Assembly: GCA_020052645.1 (NCBI GenBank)
Contig: JAGVOQ010000047.1
Span: forward strand, 1-57,972
Length of the DNA: 57,972 nt
Reading direction: 5' to 3'
DNA from: Candidatus Omnitrophota bacterium
Lineage (GTDB): Bacteria > Omnitrophota > Gorgyraeia > Velamenicoccales > Velamenicoccaceae
Of this stretch, positions 27,259 through 34,860 are shown in pieces; positions within the stretch are counted from its first letter, which is position 1; every line of letters starts with the position of its first letter. A program made the position numbers and the translations under genes. Below the pieces are notes generated by a model, which did not search any database, was not told the origin of the DNA, and was given only the letters and a program-made list of their open reading frames with translations.

Positions 27259-27686
27259 AATTAAAAATTAACAATTAACAATGAACAATTGGAAGAACAA
27301 GAACGATATTGTAGACAGAACTTATGCTTTTGCTTTGCGCATTGTTAAGTTTGTTAAAATTTTACCTAAAGAGACTGCTGGGTTTTGTATTGGGTAAGCA
27401 GCTTATAGCTTCAGGAACGTCCATTGCCGCGAATGTAGAAGAGGCCCAAGGAGCTTTTAGCAAAGATGATTTTATTTATAAGATGCAAATAGCTTTCAAG
27501 GAAGCTTTAGAAACTAGTCTTTGGCTGAGGCTTATTTGTGATTCGGGTCTTGTTAAAAACGAAGAATTAAAAATCCTGCTTAATGAGTCTAGCGAGGTCA
27601 AAAAAGTTTTATCAGCAATAGTAAAATCGTCAAAGACGAAAAAATGATTTAAATTGTTCATTGTTCATTTTTCATTGTTAATTTCA
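27259..27686. mobile_element. Four-helix-bundle element 4 with inverted AACAATG arms
   Basis: Left arm 27259-27290 and right arm 27650-27686 are inverted arrays of AACAATT/AACAATG heptamers; 20 of 23 aligned positions match. The gene's first codons lie in the left arm. The gene inside is frameshifted. Confidence 0.65.
27281..27647 (+). pseudogene. Four-helix-bundle gene broken by a frameshift
   Basis: The first frame starts at ATG 27281 (DIVDRTYAFALRIVKFVKIL, then PKETAG) and stops at 27395-27397. The family continues in the next frame (FVLGKQLIASGTSIAANVEEA, then SKDDFIYKM and KEALETSLWLRLI) to 27647. Removing one G from the GGG at 27380-27382 restores a continuous protein of about 121 residues. 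Either a real frameshift or a sequencing error. The subgroup differs from the four other copies (Q-L-I-A-S-G-T-S variant). Confidence 0.85.
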
Positions 27687-27700
27687 GATTGGAGCAAAAT

Positions 27701-28522
27701 ATGACTCAAGCGATGATAAAAAAATATATCAAGCCAGGTGTGATAACTGCATTATTGTTGATCATTTATTCTCCGACGATATGGTGGATGGTGGATCGGT
27801 GGAATGCGAAAGATTCGTATTATAGCCATGGCATCCTGGTGCCACTGGTTTCTTTGTATGTTTTATGGATCAAAAGGGATCAATTGGCTCAAATCAAATA
27901 TAAGCCTATGACTTTGGGATTATGGCTTTTGATAGTTGGTATTGTGATTCATATATTGAGCGCTTTTTTCAGGGTTTATTTTACATCTGCTTTTTCGTCG
28001 CTCTTGGTGATCAGTGGGCTTGTCCTTTATTTTTGCGGGCTCGTTATGTTTAAAGAGGTTCTTTTTTCAATAGCGTTCTTAACATTCATGATCCCATTGC
28101 CGTTGATTGCGATTGTCGGCATTACTTTTAAAATGAAATTATTCGCGGCGTTTTGGGCGAATAAAATCGTCAATGGCATGGGGATTCCGGCACTTTTAGA
28201 TGGAAGCGTTATCAGGATGCGCCACACACATGTAATCGTCGAGGATGTTTGCAGCGGTTTGAGGTCTTTAATTTCTTTGATGGCGCTAGGCGCGATTATC
28301 GCGTATTTGAGTAAGCTCTCGAGAATAAAAAAAGTTATTGTCTTTTTTTCAGCAGCCGTTATGGCGATTATCGCAAATATTGTGCGTATTGTTTTTATGG
28401 CGACAACGAGTGAAATTTACGGCGCGCAATTTACAGAAGGTTTTTTGCATACATTGTCCGGTCTCATCGTTTTTGTTGTTGCGCTTGTGGGGTTGATGAT
28501 TGTGGTTAAAGAACTAGAATGA
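27701..28522 (+). CDS. Exosortase (EpsH/XrtA-like)
   Basis: 273 residues with about eight membrane helices. The catalytic triad is clear: C184 in VCSGLRSL, R229 in ANIVRI and H250 in LHTLSG. YYSHGILVPLVSLYVLW near the N-terminus is also typical. Exosortases are membrane transpeptidase-like enzymes that cut PEP-CTERM proteins. I chose ATG 27701 because GGAG lies 6 nt upstream; a TTG 12 nt earlier is repeat-arm sequence. EpsI follows, the usual order, and its substrates are encoded at 30365-35746. Confidence 0.95.
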   Translation: MTQAMIKKYIKPGVITALLLIIYSPTIWWMVDRWNAKDSYYSHGILVPLVSLYVLWIKRDQLAQIKYKPMTLGLWLLIVGIVIHILSAFFRVYFTSAFSSLLVISGLVLYFCGLVMFKEVLFSIAFLTFMIPLPLIAIVGITFKMKLFAAFWANKIVNGMGIPALLDGSVIRMRHTHVIVEDVCSGLRSLISLMALGAIIAYLSKLSRIKKVIVFFSAAVMAIIANIVRIVFMATTSEIYGAQFTEGFLHTLSGLIVFVVALVGLMIVVKELE

Positions 28523-28798
28523 GCTAAGCTCATTCTAGTTCTTTGGAAGATAGAAGATGGAAGGGTGAAGGGAGAAAAAAGAAAAGAGAAAAAGGTCAAA
28601 AAGTCAAAAGGTCAGTGCGAAGCAAAGCGGAGCCTCCCCGAAGGGGACAAGTCACAAGTTACAAGTAAGAGCAAGTAAAAAAACGACCACGGACAACAGA
28701 CCATAGATTACGGTCCACGAAAAGAAAGCTGAACGAGTTGCGAGTTAAAAGATAAAAAATTAAAAAATCACACCTGATGTCAAAGAGTTGGGGAAAAA
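28523..28798 (+). repeat. Intergenic composite heptamer block
   Basis: No gene in this 276-bp gap. Directly after the exosortase stop is a palindrome AACTAGAATGAGC/GCTCATTCTAGTT (a likely terminator or attenuator), then GAAGATG, GTCAAAA, a GC-rich hairpin (CCTCCCCGAAGGGG), GTCACAA, CCACGGA and GCGAGTT families. Positions 28594-28703 nearly duplicate 42402-42503. Confidence 0.8.
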
Positions 28799-29428
28799 AT
28801 GAAAAATAAACAATTTATTGTAACGATAGCGATACTTATGCTTGCGCTTGCCGTATCTATTCCTTTTTTCCTGATAGTTCCGAAGGAAAAAGAAGAGGTG
28901 CTTGTTTCAAAATTTCCCATGAAGGTCGGTGAGTGGCAGGGGAGAGATCTGGATGTTGACAAAAGAGCCTATGAGATTTTGGAAACAAAAAATCTGATTT
29001 TAAGAGAATACGCCAGGGGTGCGGATAAAGTTTATATTTACGCAATTTATTCCAGCGATAACAGGAAAGTTTCACATCCTCCGGAAGTTTGTTTTGAGGG
29101 CAGCGGTGTGACGATCATCAAAAAGGATAAGATTCCATTAGAATTGGCTGGCGGCCGTAAGATTGTCGCTAATGAACTTATTGTTGAAAAAGCCGGTATT
29201 AACAATATCGTGATTTATTGGTATAAAGCCGGAGAATATTATGTGGATAATTATTTGATGCAGCAATTGAGAGTGGCTTTTTCAAGGCTGCAGTTTAAGA
29301 AAGTTACAGGTGCTGCTATGATTCGTTTTTCCGCAGAGGTTGCTCCTGTTGAATCAGCCCGCGCTTTAGAAACCATTAAGGTTTTTGCAAAAGATGCATC
29401 CGTATATTTTGATGAGATAATGCCATAA
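28799..29428 (+). CDS. epsI: Exosortase-associated protein EpsI
   Basis: 209 residues. One N-terminal membrane helix is followed by an extracytoplasmic EpsI domain, seen in FPMKVGEWQGRDLDVDKRAY and the family motif HPPEVCFEGSG, then NNIVIYWYKAGEYYV. EpsI proteins accompany or fuse to exosortases; their exact role is not settled. GTTGGGG lies upstream of the ATG at 28799. Confidence 0.9.
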   Translation: MKNKQFIVTIAILMLALAVSIPFFLIVPKEKEEVLVSKFPMKVGEWQGRDLDVDKRAYEILETKNLILREYARGADKVYIYAIYSSDNRKVSHPPEVCFEGSGVTIIKKDKIPLELAGGRKIVANELIVEKAGINNIVIYWYKAGEYYVDNYLMQQLRVAFSRLQFKKVTGAAMIRFSAEVAPVESARALETIKVFAKDASVYFDEIMP

Positions 29429-29470
29429 TTCGCCAAGAAGAGAGAAGATGGAAGAGAGAAGATAATAGTT

Positions 29471-29900
29471 CGTCTCAAGTACCATGTAACAAGTCACACG
29501 TCTATGCAAAGTTATAAAGATTTAGAAATATATAAATTAGCTCATAAGATTGCTGTAGATATTCATAATATTTCTTTAACTTTGCCTTCGTTTGAAATGT
29601 ATGAAGAAGGTTCCCAAATCCGAAGAGCTTCGAAGGCGATATCGGCTAATATTGTGGAAGGCTTTGGGAGAAAACGTTATCGTCAAGACTATATAAGGTT
29701 TTTAGTTTATGCGCATTCTTCATGTGATGAAACGAAAGAGCACCTGGAGTGCTTATTTGAAACAAAATCTTTGAAAGACAATAAGATCTTTGAAGACTTA
29801 ATGGAAGAATTGGATAAACTGAGCAAAAAGATGAATAAATTTATCCAAGCAGTTGATGCTGGCGTTTGACGTGATACGTGTAACTTGTGACGTGAGACTG
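29471..29900. mobile_element. Four-helix-bundle element 5 with inverted heptamer arms
   Basis: Left arm 29471-29503 and the reverse complement of right arm 29866-29900 align over 31 ungapped positions with 23 matches (GTCTCA...CACGTC). The gene lies between them with start and stop touching the arms. Confidence 0.65.
29504..29869 (+). CDS. Four-helix-bundle protein (S23/IVS family)
   Basis: 121 residues. QSYKDLEIYKLAHKIAVDIH, SQIRRASKAISANIVEGFGR and YIRFLVYAHSSCDETKEHL match the S23-type family closely. Fifth such gene in 17 kb. No SD is seen; the bases before ATG belong to the left repeat arm. Function unknown. Confidence 0.88.
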   Translation: MQSYKDLEIYKLAHKIAVDIHNISLTLPSFEMYEEGSQIRRASKAISANIVEGFGRKRYRQDYIRFLVYAHSSCDETKEHLECLFETKSLKDNKIFEDLMEELDKLSKKMNKFIQAVDAGV

Positions 29901-30145
29901 GAGTTCTTGTATCACAAAAGCAACACAGTGTTTATTTAATGATATAGTGTAATATGTTGATTTTGTTATAGTTAGGTTTATTTAAGTCTGCGCTTGTTCA
30001 GTTCTTCGAATAATCCTGTCTGTAAAGATTCAATCCCTACACAGCATCATTTAAATTTAAAGCCCAAAATAAATAACTATCGTTGCAACTCGTTACATTA
30101 CAGAGTTTTAAAGTAAATAAAAAAAGTTTTTAATAATATATATTT

Positions 30146-30161
30146 TGGCACGGAACCTGCT
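30146..30161 (+). promoter_or_regulatory. Sigma-54-type promoter of the PEP-CTERM block
   Basis: TGGCACGGAACCTGCT has GG and GC at the -24/-12 spacing with one mismatch to TGGCAC-N5-TTGC. It lies about 200 bp upstream of the sugar transferase gene, in a gene-free AT-rich region (29901-30222) that otherwise shows no repeats and no clear gene; enhancer sites for an NtrC-type activator could lie there. RpoN and an NtrC-type regulator are encoded at 49218-53122. Confidence 0.7.
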
Positions 30162-30222
30162 CTTTATATATCATGCGTAACCAGAAGAAATTGAAAAAAC
30201 ATTAATAATAACGAAACATCAT

Positions 30223-30381
30223 ATGTTAGAAGAAGTTATGGAAAAAAAAGAAGCGTTGTTATCAAGGTTCATGTTAAGGGTCGATGAAGCAAAAAGAGAC
30301 ATTTCTACTTTTCTGGCTCTACAGAAGTACATCATGAATAAAGAACGAAACAAGAGGGTTTTGGATGGCAAAAGTAATTAA
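30223..30381 (+). CDS. Possible small helical protein upstream of the sugar transferase
   Basis: 52 codons, charged and helix-prone (EEVMEKKEALLSRFMLRV), overlapping the next start by 17 nt. It lies in the leader behind the sigma-54-like promoter and could be a leader peptide or spurious. No SD is visible. Confidence 0.3.
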   Translation: MLEEVMEKKEALLSRFMLRVDEAKRDISTFLALQKYIMNKERNKRVLDGKSN

Positions 30382-31210
30382 GAAAATAAAAATTTTTTCT
30401 TTTAAAAAGAAAGCGTTTTCTGCAGCGCTTCTTTTGGTTTTGTGCTTTACGACTGTTTTAACTATTGCACAGGCACAACCAGTTAGCGTGGATCCTAATT
30501 CCGCTATTTTTACTTCCCAAAACAAAGTTGATACTTCTCATCGCGGCCGAGCGCCTGAGCCAAGCACTATAGCTTTAATGAGCTCAGGAATTTTGGCTGC
30601 TTTTATTCGTTTTGCCCGCCGTAGATTCGATGAATTTAAACGTGGTTTTGATGTGATTATGTCCATCGTCGGATTAATATTGAGCTTGCCTATAGTTGCG
30701 CTTGCCATAATTTTGATCAAGATAAGTTCTCGCGGCCCCATACTTTTCCGTCAGACGAGAGTCGGCCGTGATGGAGAGTCTTTTGAACTTTTTAAATTAA
30801 GAACAATGGTTTGTGATGCAGAAAAACAGACCGGACCGGTCTGGGCTAAAGAGAACGATCCCCGCGTAACTTCTGTAGGGAAGTTTTTACGCAAGAGTCA
30901 TGTTGATGAAATCCCCCAATTAGTCAATGTGCTCAAGGGCGAGATGAGTCTTATTGGACCCAGACCGGAAAGGCCTGAATTTGTTTTTAAGCTTTCCCAG
31001 GAGATTGGTGATTATCCAAAACGTTTAAGGATTCGGCCTGGTATTACCGGATTAGCCCAGGTGAAGCATTCGTATGATGCCAGTATTCGCGATGTACGTA
31101 AAAAGGTAAAGTTAGACCTTTTATATATAAAGAGGATGTGCTTTTTGACGGATTTAAGAATTTTGTTAAATACGGTTACTGTTGTGTTGACTGGCAGAGG
31201 GGCGCGATAG
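30365..31210 (+). CDS. Sugar transferase fused to a signal peptide and PEP-CTERM segment
   Basis: 281 residues. The C-terminal 190 are a polyprenyl-phosphate sugar phosphotransferase: re-entrant helix around 95-120 with a central Pro, FRQTRVGRDG, FKLRTM, SLIGPRPERPEF and RPGITGLAQV. These enzymes prime repeat-unit synthesis at the inner membrane. The first 87 residues are unexpected: a signal peptide (about 1-37, basic then hydrophobic), a 25-residue linker, then PEP at 64-66, a hydrophobic helix and RRR at 85-87, i.e. a complete PEP-CTERM sorting signal. GAGGG precedes the ATG. It heads the PEP-CTERM block behind a sigma-54-like promoter. Confidence is high for the transferase and good for the PEP-CTERM reading. 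Confidence 0.88.
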   Translation: MAKVIKKIKIFSFKKKAFSAALLLVLCFTTVLTIAQAQPVSVDPNSAIFTSQNKVDTSHRGRAPEPSTIALMSSGILAAFIRFARRRFDEFKRGFDVIMSIVGLILSLPIVALAIILIKISSRGPILFRQTRVGRDGESFELFKLRTMVCDAEKQTGPVWAKENDPRVTSVGKFLRKSHVDEIPQLVNVLKGEMSLIGPRPERPEFVFKLSQEIGDYPKRLRIRPGITGLAQVKHSYDASIRDVRKKVKLDLLYIKRMCFLTDLRILLNTVTVVLTGRGAR

Positions 31211-31302
31211 CAATTAACAATGAAAAATGAACAATGAAGAACTAAAAGTGAAAAAGTACAAAAAAATATAAGAAACAAAAAAAGCAGGTGGGGGAGCCAA
31301 AA

Positions 31303-32019
31303 ATGCGAGAAGATAGAAGAAAGAAGATGGAAAAAAGAAAAAGAATAAAACTTTTAAGTTTTTTAGCGTTGGCGTTTGTGTCTTTAATGTTAGCGCCAGC
31401 GGTGAGTTTCGCGTGTAACTATACTTTTGACGTGAGCCTTGTTTCGCGTACTCTTGATTCAACACGCAGCGCTGATAACACGTTGGGTTTTGATAATTGG
31501 TATATATGGAAATATCAGGTCGAAGTTGTTTCAGGTGGCACGGATCATAATGCATTGAGCAATTGGGTCTTGAAATTGCCTGATTGCTATATTACGAGCC
31601 CTGATCTATTCAAGGAAATTGAAGCCTCTGCTTCTAACTGGACTCATAAAGGCTCTAAGCTTTATATCAGCGTTGGAGAAGGTGGAACGTTGCGTCTTTT
31701 TGATCCGGAAGCGGTGAATCCAGATCCAAACGCGCATTTTAGCGGTTTAAAGTGGGATCAGATTGAAACTTGCTGGATGGATGAATTGAATAGTAAAGGT
31801 GAATTTGCTTATTTCGAATTTAGCGTCCCGACAAATATAGATATCATGACAGATTGGGCGGTTAAGGCAGGCAATAATGAAAAATATGGCAAAGTTGAAG
31901 GGCCTGCGTGTCCTGGGGGAAGTTGTGATCCAGGCGTTCCTGAGCCTTTAAGTGTAGTTTTATTCGGTATTGGATTATTAGGTACGGGTTTGTCGGCCAA
32001 GAGGAGGTTAAATGTATAA
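31303..32019 (+). CDS. PEP-CTERM sorting domain protein
   Basis: 238 residues from the ATG at 31303, which has a GGTGGGGGA SD; a GTG 15 nt earlier would place its start in that SD. A basic N-terminus and signal peptide (LLSFLALAFVSLMLAPAVSFA) are followed by a beta-rich extracellular region and, at the end, VPEPLSVVLFGIGLLGTGLSAKRR. Predicted exosortase substrate released to the cell surface or matrix. The central region is not recognised; it resembles small secreted beta-sandwich proteins. Confidence 0.85.
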   Translation: MREDRRKKMEKRKRIKLLSFLALAFVSLMLAPAVSFACNYTFDVSLVSRTLDSTRSADNTLGFDNWYIWKYQVEVVSGGTDHNALSNWVLKLPDCYITSPDLFKEIEASASNWTHKGSKLYISVGEGGTLRLFDPEAVNPDPNAHFSGLKWDQIETCWMDELNSKGEFAYFEFSVPTNIDIMTDWAVKAGNNEKYGKVEGPACPGGSCDPGVPEPLSVVLFGIGLLGTGLSAKRRLNV

Positions 32020-32317
32020 AAAAATCAAGATCGCATGTTCGTTTGTTCTGCTTTTGCTATTAGCAGGATGTAATTCAGGCGGAATGAATTTAGGAGGGGA
32101 TTCTTCTTCTGATGAGCCTATTGTTTTGAGCAGCTTATCGGATACATCGTCTTCTGATTTTGGCTTAGGAAGTGGTAATGAGACTTCTGGTAGCGGCGGA
32201 GATGGTGTTGTAGTAGCTCAAATACATAATCCTGAGCCTGCAACGATGTTATTGTGGGGAGCCGGTTTATTGGGTGCAGCTATATCAAGGAAAAGAAGAA
32301 ACAAGAAATCATTATAA
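32012..32317 (+). CDS. Small protein with both lipobox and PEP-CTERM
   Basis: 101 residues. Signal peptide with lipobox LLLLLAGC (lipidation at C20), a serine/glycine/aspartate-rich low-complexity middle, and NPEPATMLLWGAGLLGAAISRKRR at the end. So it may be lipidated at the N-terminus and cut by exosortase at the C-terminus. GAGGAGG SD is inside the end of the preceding gene, which it overlaps by 8 nt, so the two are co-translated. No folded domain is evident. Confidence 0.82.
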   Translation: MYKKIKIACSFVLLLLLAGCNSGGMNLGGDSSSDEPIVLSSLSDTSSSDFGLGSGNETSGSGGDGVVVAQIHNPEPATMLLWGAGLLGAAISRKRRNKKSL

Positions 32318-32347
32318 ATATAATTAAAGAAACAATAAAGAGGAGGA

Positions 32348-32965
32348 GTGATGAAGAAGTTTTTAGTAGTGCTCGCAATCATGGCAATATTTACAACACC
32401 GGCATTTGCTCTTGTTACTAATGGTGGTTTTGAGACAGGAACAACAGCTGGCTGGACTGTTAATGATGCTAATCGAGCATCAGTGGTTACTTCTTGGAGT
32501 GGTGATTATGGTACTTATTTACCTCAGGAGGGCAGCTACTTTTTAGAACTTCAGGGTGGTTTAGGAGATTATGTTTACACTACAGCTTCACAATCGATTG
32601 TCTTAGTAGGGGGAGATATTTTGTCCGGAATGGCTGCGTTTGATGGAAGAGAAACTTCTAGCTATTGGACAGATAATGCTTACGTTCGAATTCTAAATGG
32701 CGCTGGCGCGCTGGTAGCTACGCCATGGTCAGATACGCAATCTGGAAAAGATTATCCTTACGATGGATCGTGGACCTCTTGGAATTGGACAGCGCCTAAC
32801 TCCGGCACATATACGCTGCAATATGGCGTGGCAAATGGTGGTGATAACGCTGTTGATCCCTTTGCTTTATTTGATGCAGCTGAAGTTAATAACGTTGTCC
32901 CCGAACCAGCGAGTTTATCGTTATTGGGGTTAGGGTTGCTGGGGCTTTTACGCAAGAAAAGATAA
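32348..32965 (+). CDS. PEP-CTERM sorting domain protein (paralog A)
   Basis: 205 residues. Signal peptide ending FTTPAFA, mature N-terminus LVTNGGFETGTTAGWTV typical of carbohydrate-binding-like beta sandwiches (DUF642/CBM-like), and C-terminal VPEPASLSLLGLGLLGLLRKKR. GAGGAG SD. The first 38 or so codons are nearly identical to the next gene and then diverge. Probably a secreted matrix protein that binds the polysaccharide. Confidence 0.88.
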   Translation: MMKKFLVVLAIMAIFTTPAFALVTNGGFETGTTAGWTVNDANRASVVTSWSGDYGTYLPQEGSYFLELQGGLGDYVYTTASQSIVLVGGDILSGMAAFDGRETSSYWTDNAYVRILNGAGALVATPWSDTQSGKDYPYDGSWTSWNWTAPNSGTYTLQYGVANGGDNAVDPFALFDAAEVNNVVPEPASLSLLGLGLLGLLRKKR

Positions 32966-33077
32966 ATAGGTTGAGGTTAAGGTTTAGAGAGAAAAAGAAA
33001 ATAGAAGTTGGAAGATAGAAAAAGCTAAAAGTTCATTTAATGAGTTCAACGAGTTGAGAGAAAAGAAAGGGATGAAG

Positions 33078-33821
33078 ATGAAGAAGCTTTTAATAGTGCT
33101 CGCAATTATGACAATGTTTACAACACCGGCATTTGCTCTTGTTACTAATGGTGGTTTTGAGACAGGAACAACAGCTGGCTGGACTGTTACGGGGGATCAT
33201 AGCGTAATTTCCTCTTTCTCTAATCAATGGAATCCTGCTGGGTGGTCTTCAGGTATACCTTATTACGGAAGCTATTCTCTTTTGTTAGGATCCGGTGATG
33301 TGGGTAATGTATGGGATAATTATCAATCAAGCACGGCAACGCAGACAGGCGTGGTTACACAAGCAGACATTGATAATGGTTCTCATTTGTATTTTAAGTG
33401 GGGTGCTATTTTAGAAGAACCTACAAATAATTCTTCACATTCTGATTCCGCACAGCCATATATGAGTGTTGCGGTATCAAAATCAACAGATAGCGGTGTT
33501 TCGTGGGCTTCGATGTATTATATAGATCATCGTGCTAATCAGGCTGGCTTTACAAAAATTGGAACTAATGCTAGTGGCGATGCCGGCGATATCTGGTATG
33601 GTTTCGATGTTGATGATTTTGATTTAACCGGTATGAATGTCGGAGATCAGATTAAGATTGATCTTTTTGTTAAAGATTGTGGTCAGGGCGGACATGGCGG
33701 ACTGGTCTTTTTAGATGGTTTCGGAACAGAAAGACCACAGGATAATGTTGTTCCTGAGCCAGCGAGCTTATCGTTGTTAGGATTGGGACTCCTTGGTCTT
33801 TTAAAAAGAAAAAGAGCTTAA
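33078..33821 (+). CDS. PEP-CTERM sorting domain protein (paralog B)
   Basis: 247 residues from the ATG at 33078, with AAAGGG 8 nt upstream. Same signal peptide and NGGFETGTTAGWTV start as paralog A, but a different central domain with DSGVSWASMYY and a G/D-rich strand set, and C-terminal VPEPASLSLLGLGLLGLLKRKR. The preceding 110 bp are heptamer repeats. Likely secreted beta-sandwich protein sorted by exosortase. Confidence 0.87.
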   Translation: MKKLLIVLAIMTMFTTPAFALVTNGGFETGTTAGWTVTGDHSVISSFSNQWNPAGWSSGIPYYGSYSLLLGSGDVGNVWDNYQSSTATQTGVVTQADIDNGSHLYFKWGAILEEPTNNSSHSDSAQPYMSVAVSKSTDSGVSWASMYYIDHRANQAGFTKIGTNASGDAGDIWYGFDVDDFDLTGMNVGDQIKIDLFVKDCGQGGHGGLVFLDGFGTERPQDNVVPEPASLSLLGLGLLGLLKRKRA

Positions 33822-33842
33822 CGAGTTGCGAGTTAAAGAAAA

Positions 33843-33943
33843 GGTTACGGGAAGTTGCTTAAAGTTGCGTAAAGTTTCTTGAAGTTGCAAAAAGTAACAT
33901 TAAGCAACCTTAAGAAACCTCAAGGAACATGACGAAACCTTAA
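33843..33943. repeat. Gene-less decamer hairpin
   Basis: AAGTTGCTTA-type 10-nt units (33843-33890) are followed by their inverted counterpart (to 33943). It is the same family as the arms around 22945 but without a gene. Other copies: 42016-42200 (interrupted) and 56764-56866. The rest of the 230-bp gap before 34051 is AT-rich without repeats and probably holds a promoter. Confidence 0.85.
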
Positions 33944-34050
33944 AATGAGAATAGGTTAAGAAAAGCAGCAAAAAATTAAGGATATAGAAGTAAGTGAAAT
34001 CTTACCTTTATATATAGAAACAAAAATCTAAAAATGAAAAGGAGGTGAAA

Positions 34051-34857
34051 ATGATGAAAAAAGTTTTATTAACGTTGGTTTTGATGTTTCTAGTAGTTTC
34101 TCCAGCCATGGCGCTAGATTTGGGTGGTTATGTTGGTCCGATACAGTTTAAGTATAATAACTGGGATTACGGCACAATATATAATCCAGGGACTAGCTTT
34201 GACTTAGGAGGTCAAGGGACAGGAGTAACTAATAGTTACGGAATCTTTGAGGTGACTCAGATTCTTGGACAAACAAGCGGTGGTGGTACCATGACGCTAT
34301 GGACTCCAACAGCTTCAGAATCATTGAAAGGGTATTTTTATGGATTGACTGACGATAAGGTTAGTCTCAACGCTTTCGGCCAAGGGACTATTTATTCCAT
34401 TGGTGGAGTGATCGAGATGTATCTTGGTCCACAAAATCTTACCCCTAATGTTGGTCCGGGCTTAATTCCCACTTTGGGCAATGCGCCATCAGATATCTGG
34501 AATGTAACAGATGGCAATTTGTTTTTAAAAGCGAACTTTGTTCCAGGAGCTTCTTTGACTGATTCCACGACAACCTATGCTCAGCAGATTAATTCAATAG
34601 CTAATCCTTTAATAGGTTCTGGATTGGCTTACTTGGATATCGTTGGTGGTTCTGCCGCAGGGATGTTTGCTCAAGGCGATTACCTGAATGGTTCTGCTGA
34701 TTTGAAGTTGCAAGCTAATTATAATGGTCCAGGACCTTATAATTGGACAGCAGAAAGTTTTGATCCAGTAAGAGGCAGAGTAATTCCTGAACCAGCATCC
34801 ATGATTCTTATGGGTATTGGTTTAGTAGGTGCTGCACGTTTAAGACGTAGAGCCTAA
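34051..34857 (+). CDS. PEP-CTERM sorting domain protein
   Basis: 268 residues. GGAGG at 34041-34045 sets the start at 34051. Signal peptide (VLLTLVLMFLVVSPAMA), mature region rich in G, N, Y and T with no recognised domain, and C-terminal IPEPASMILMGIGLVGAARLRRR. Its PEP-CTERM helix differs from the three VPEPASLSLLGLGLLGLL proteins nearby, so it is not a recent copy. Confidence 0.85.
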   Translation: MMKKVLLTLVLMFLVVSPAMALDLGGYVGPIQFKYNNWDYGTIYNPGTSFDLGGQGTGVTNSYGIFEVTQILGQTSGGGTMTLWTPTASESLKGYFYGLTDDKVSLNAFGQGTIYSIGGVIEMYLGPQNLTPNVGPGLIPTLGNAPSDIWNVTDGNLFLKANFVPGASLTDSTTTYAQQINSIANPLIGSGLAYLDIVGGSAAGMFAQGDYLNGSADLKLQANYNGPGPYNWTAESFDPVRGRVIPEPASMILMGIGLVGAARLRRRA

Positions 34858-34860
34858 GCT

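Noticed and set aside
12392-29869. Diversity-generating retroelement (four-helix proteins resemble Avd)
   Set aside because: No reverse transcriptase and no template/variable repeat pair with A-specific changes were seen.
29901-30222. RNA gene or riboswitch in the leader of the PEP-CTERM block
   Set aside because: No convincing helices beyond the promoter; only AT-rich sequence.
31537-31560. Third TGGCAC site as sigma-54 promoter
   Set aside because: The GC is at the wrong distance (3 nt too far) and it lies inside a PEP-CTERM gene.
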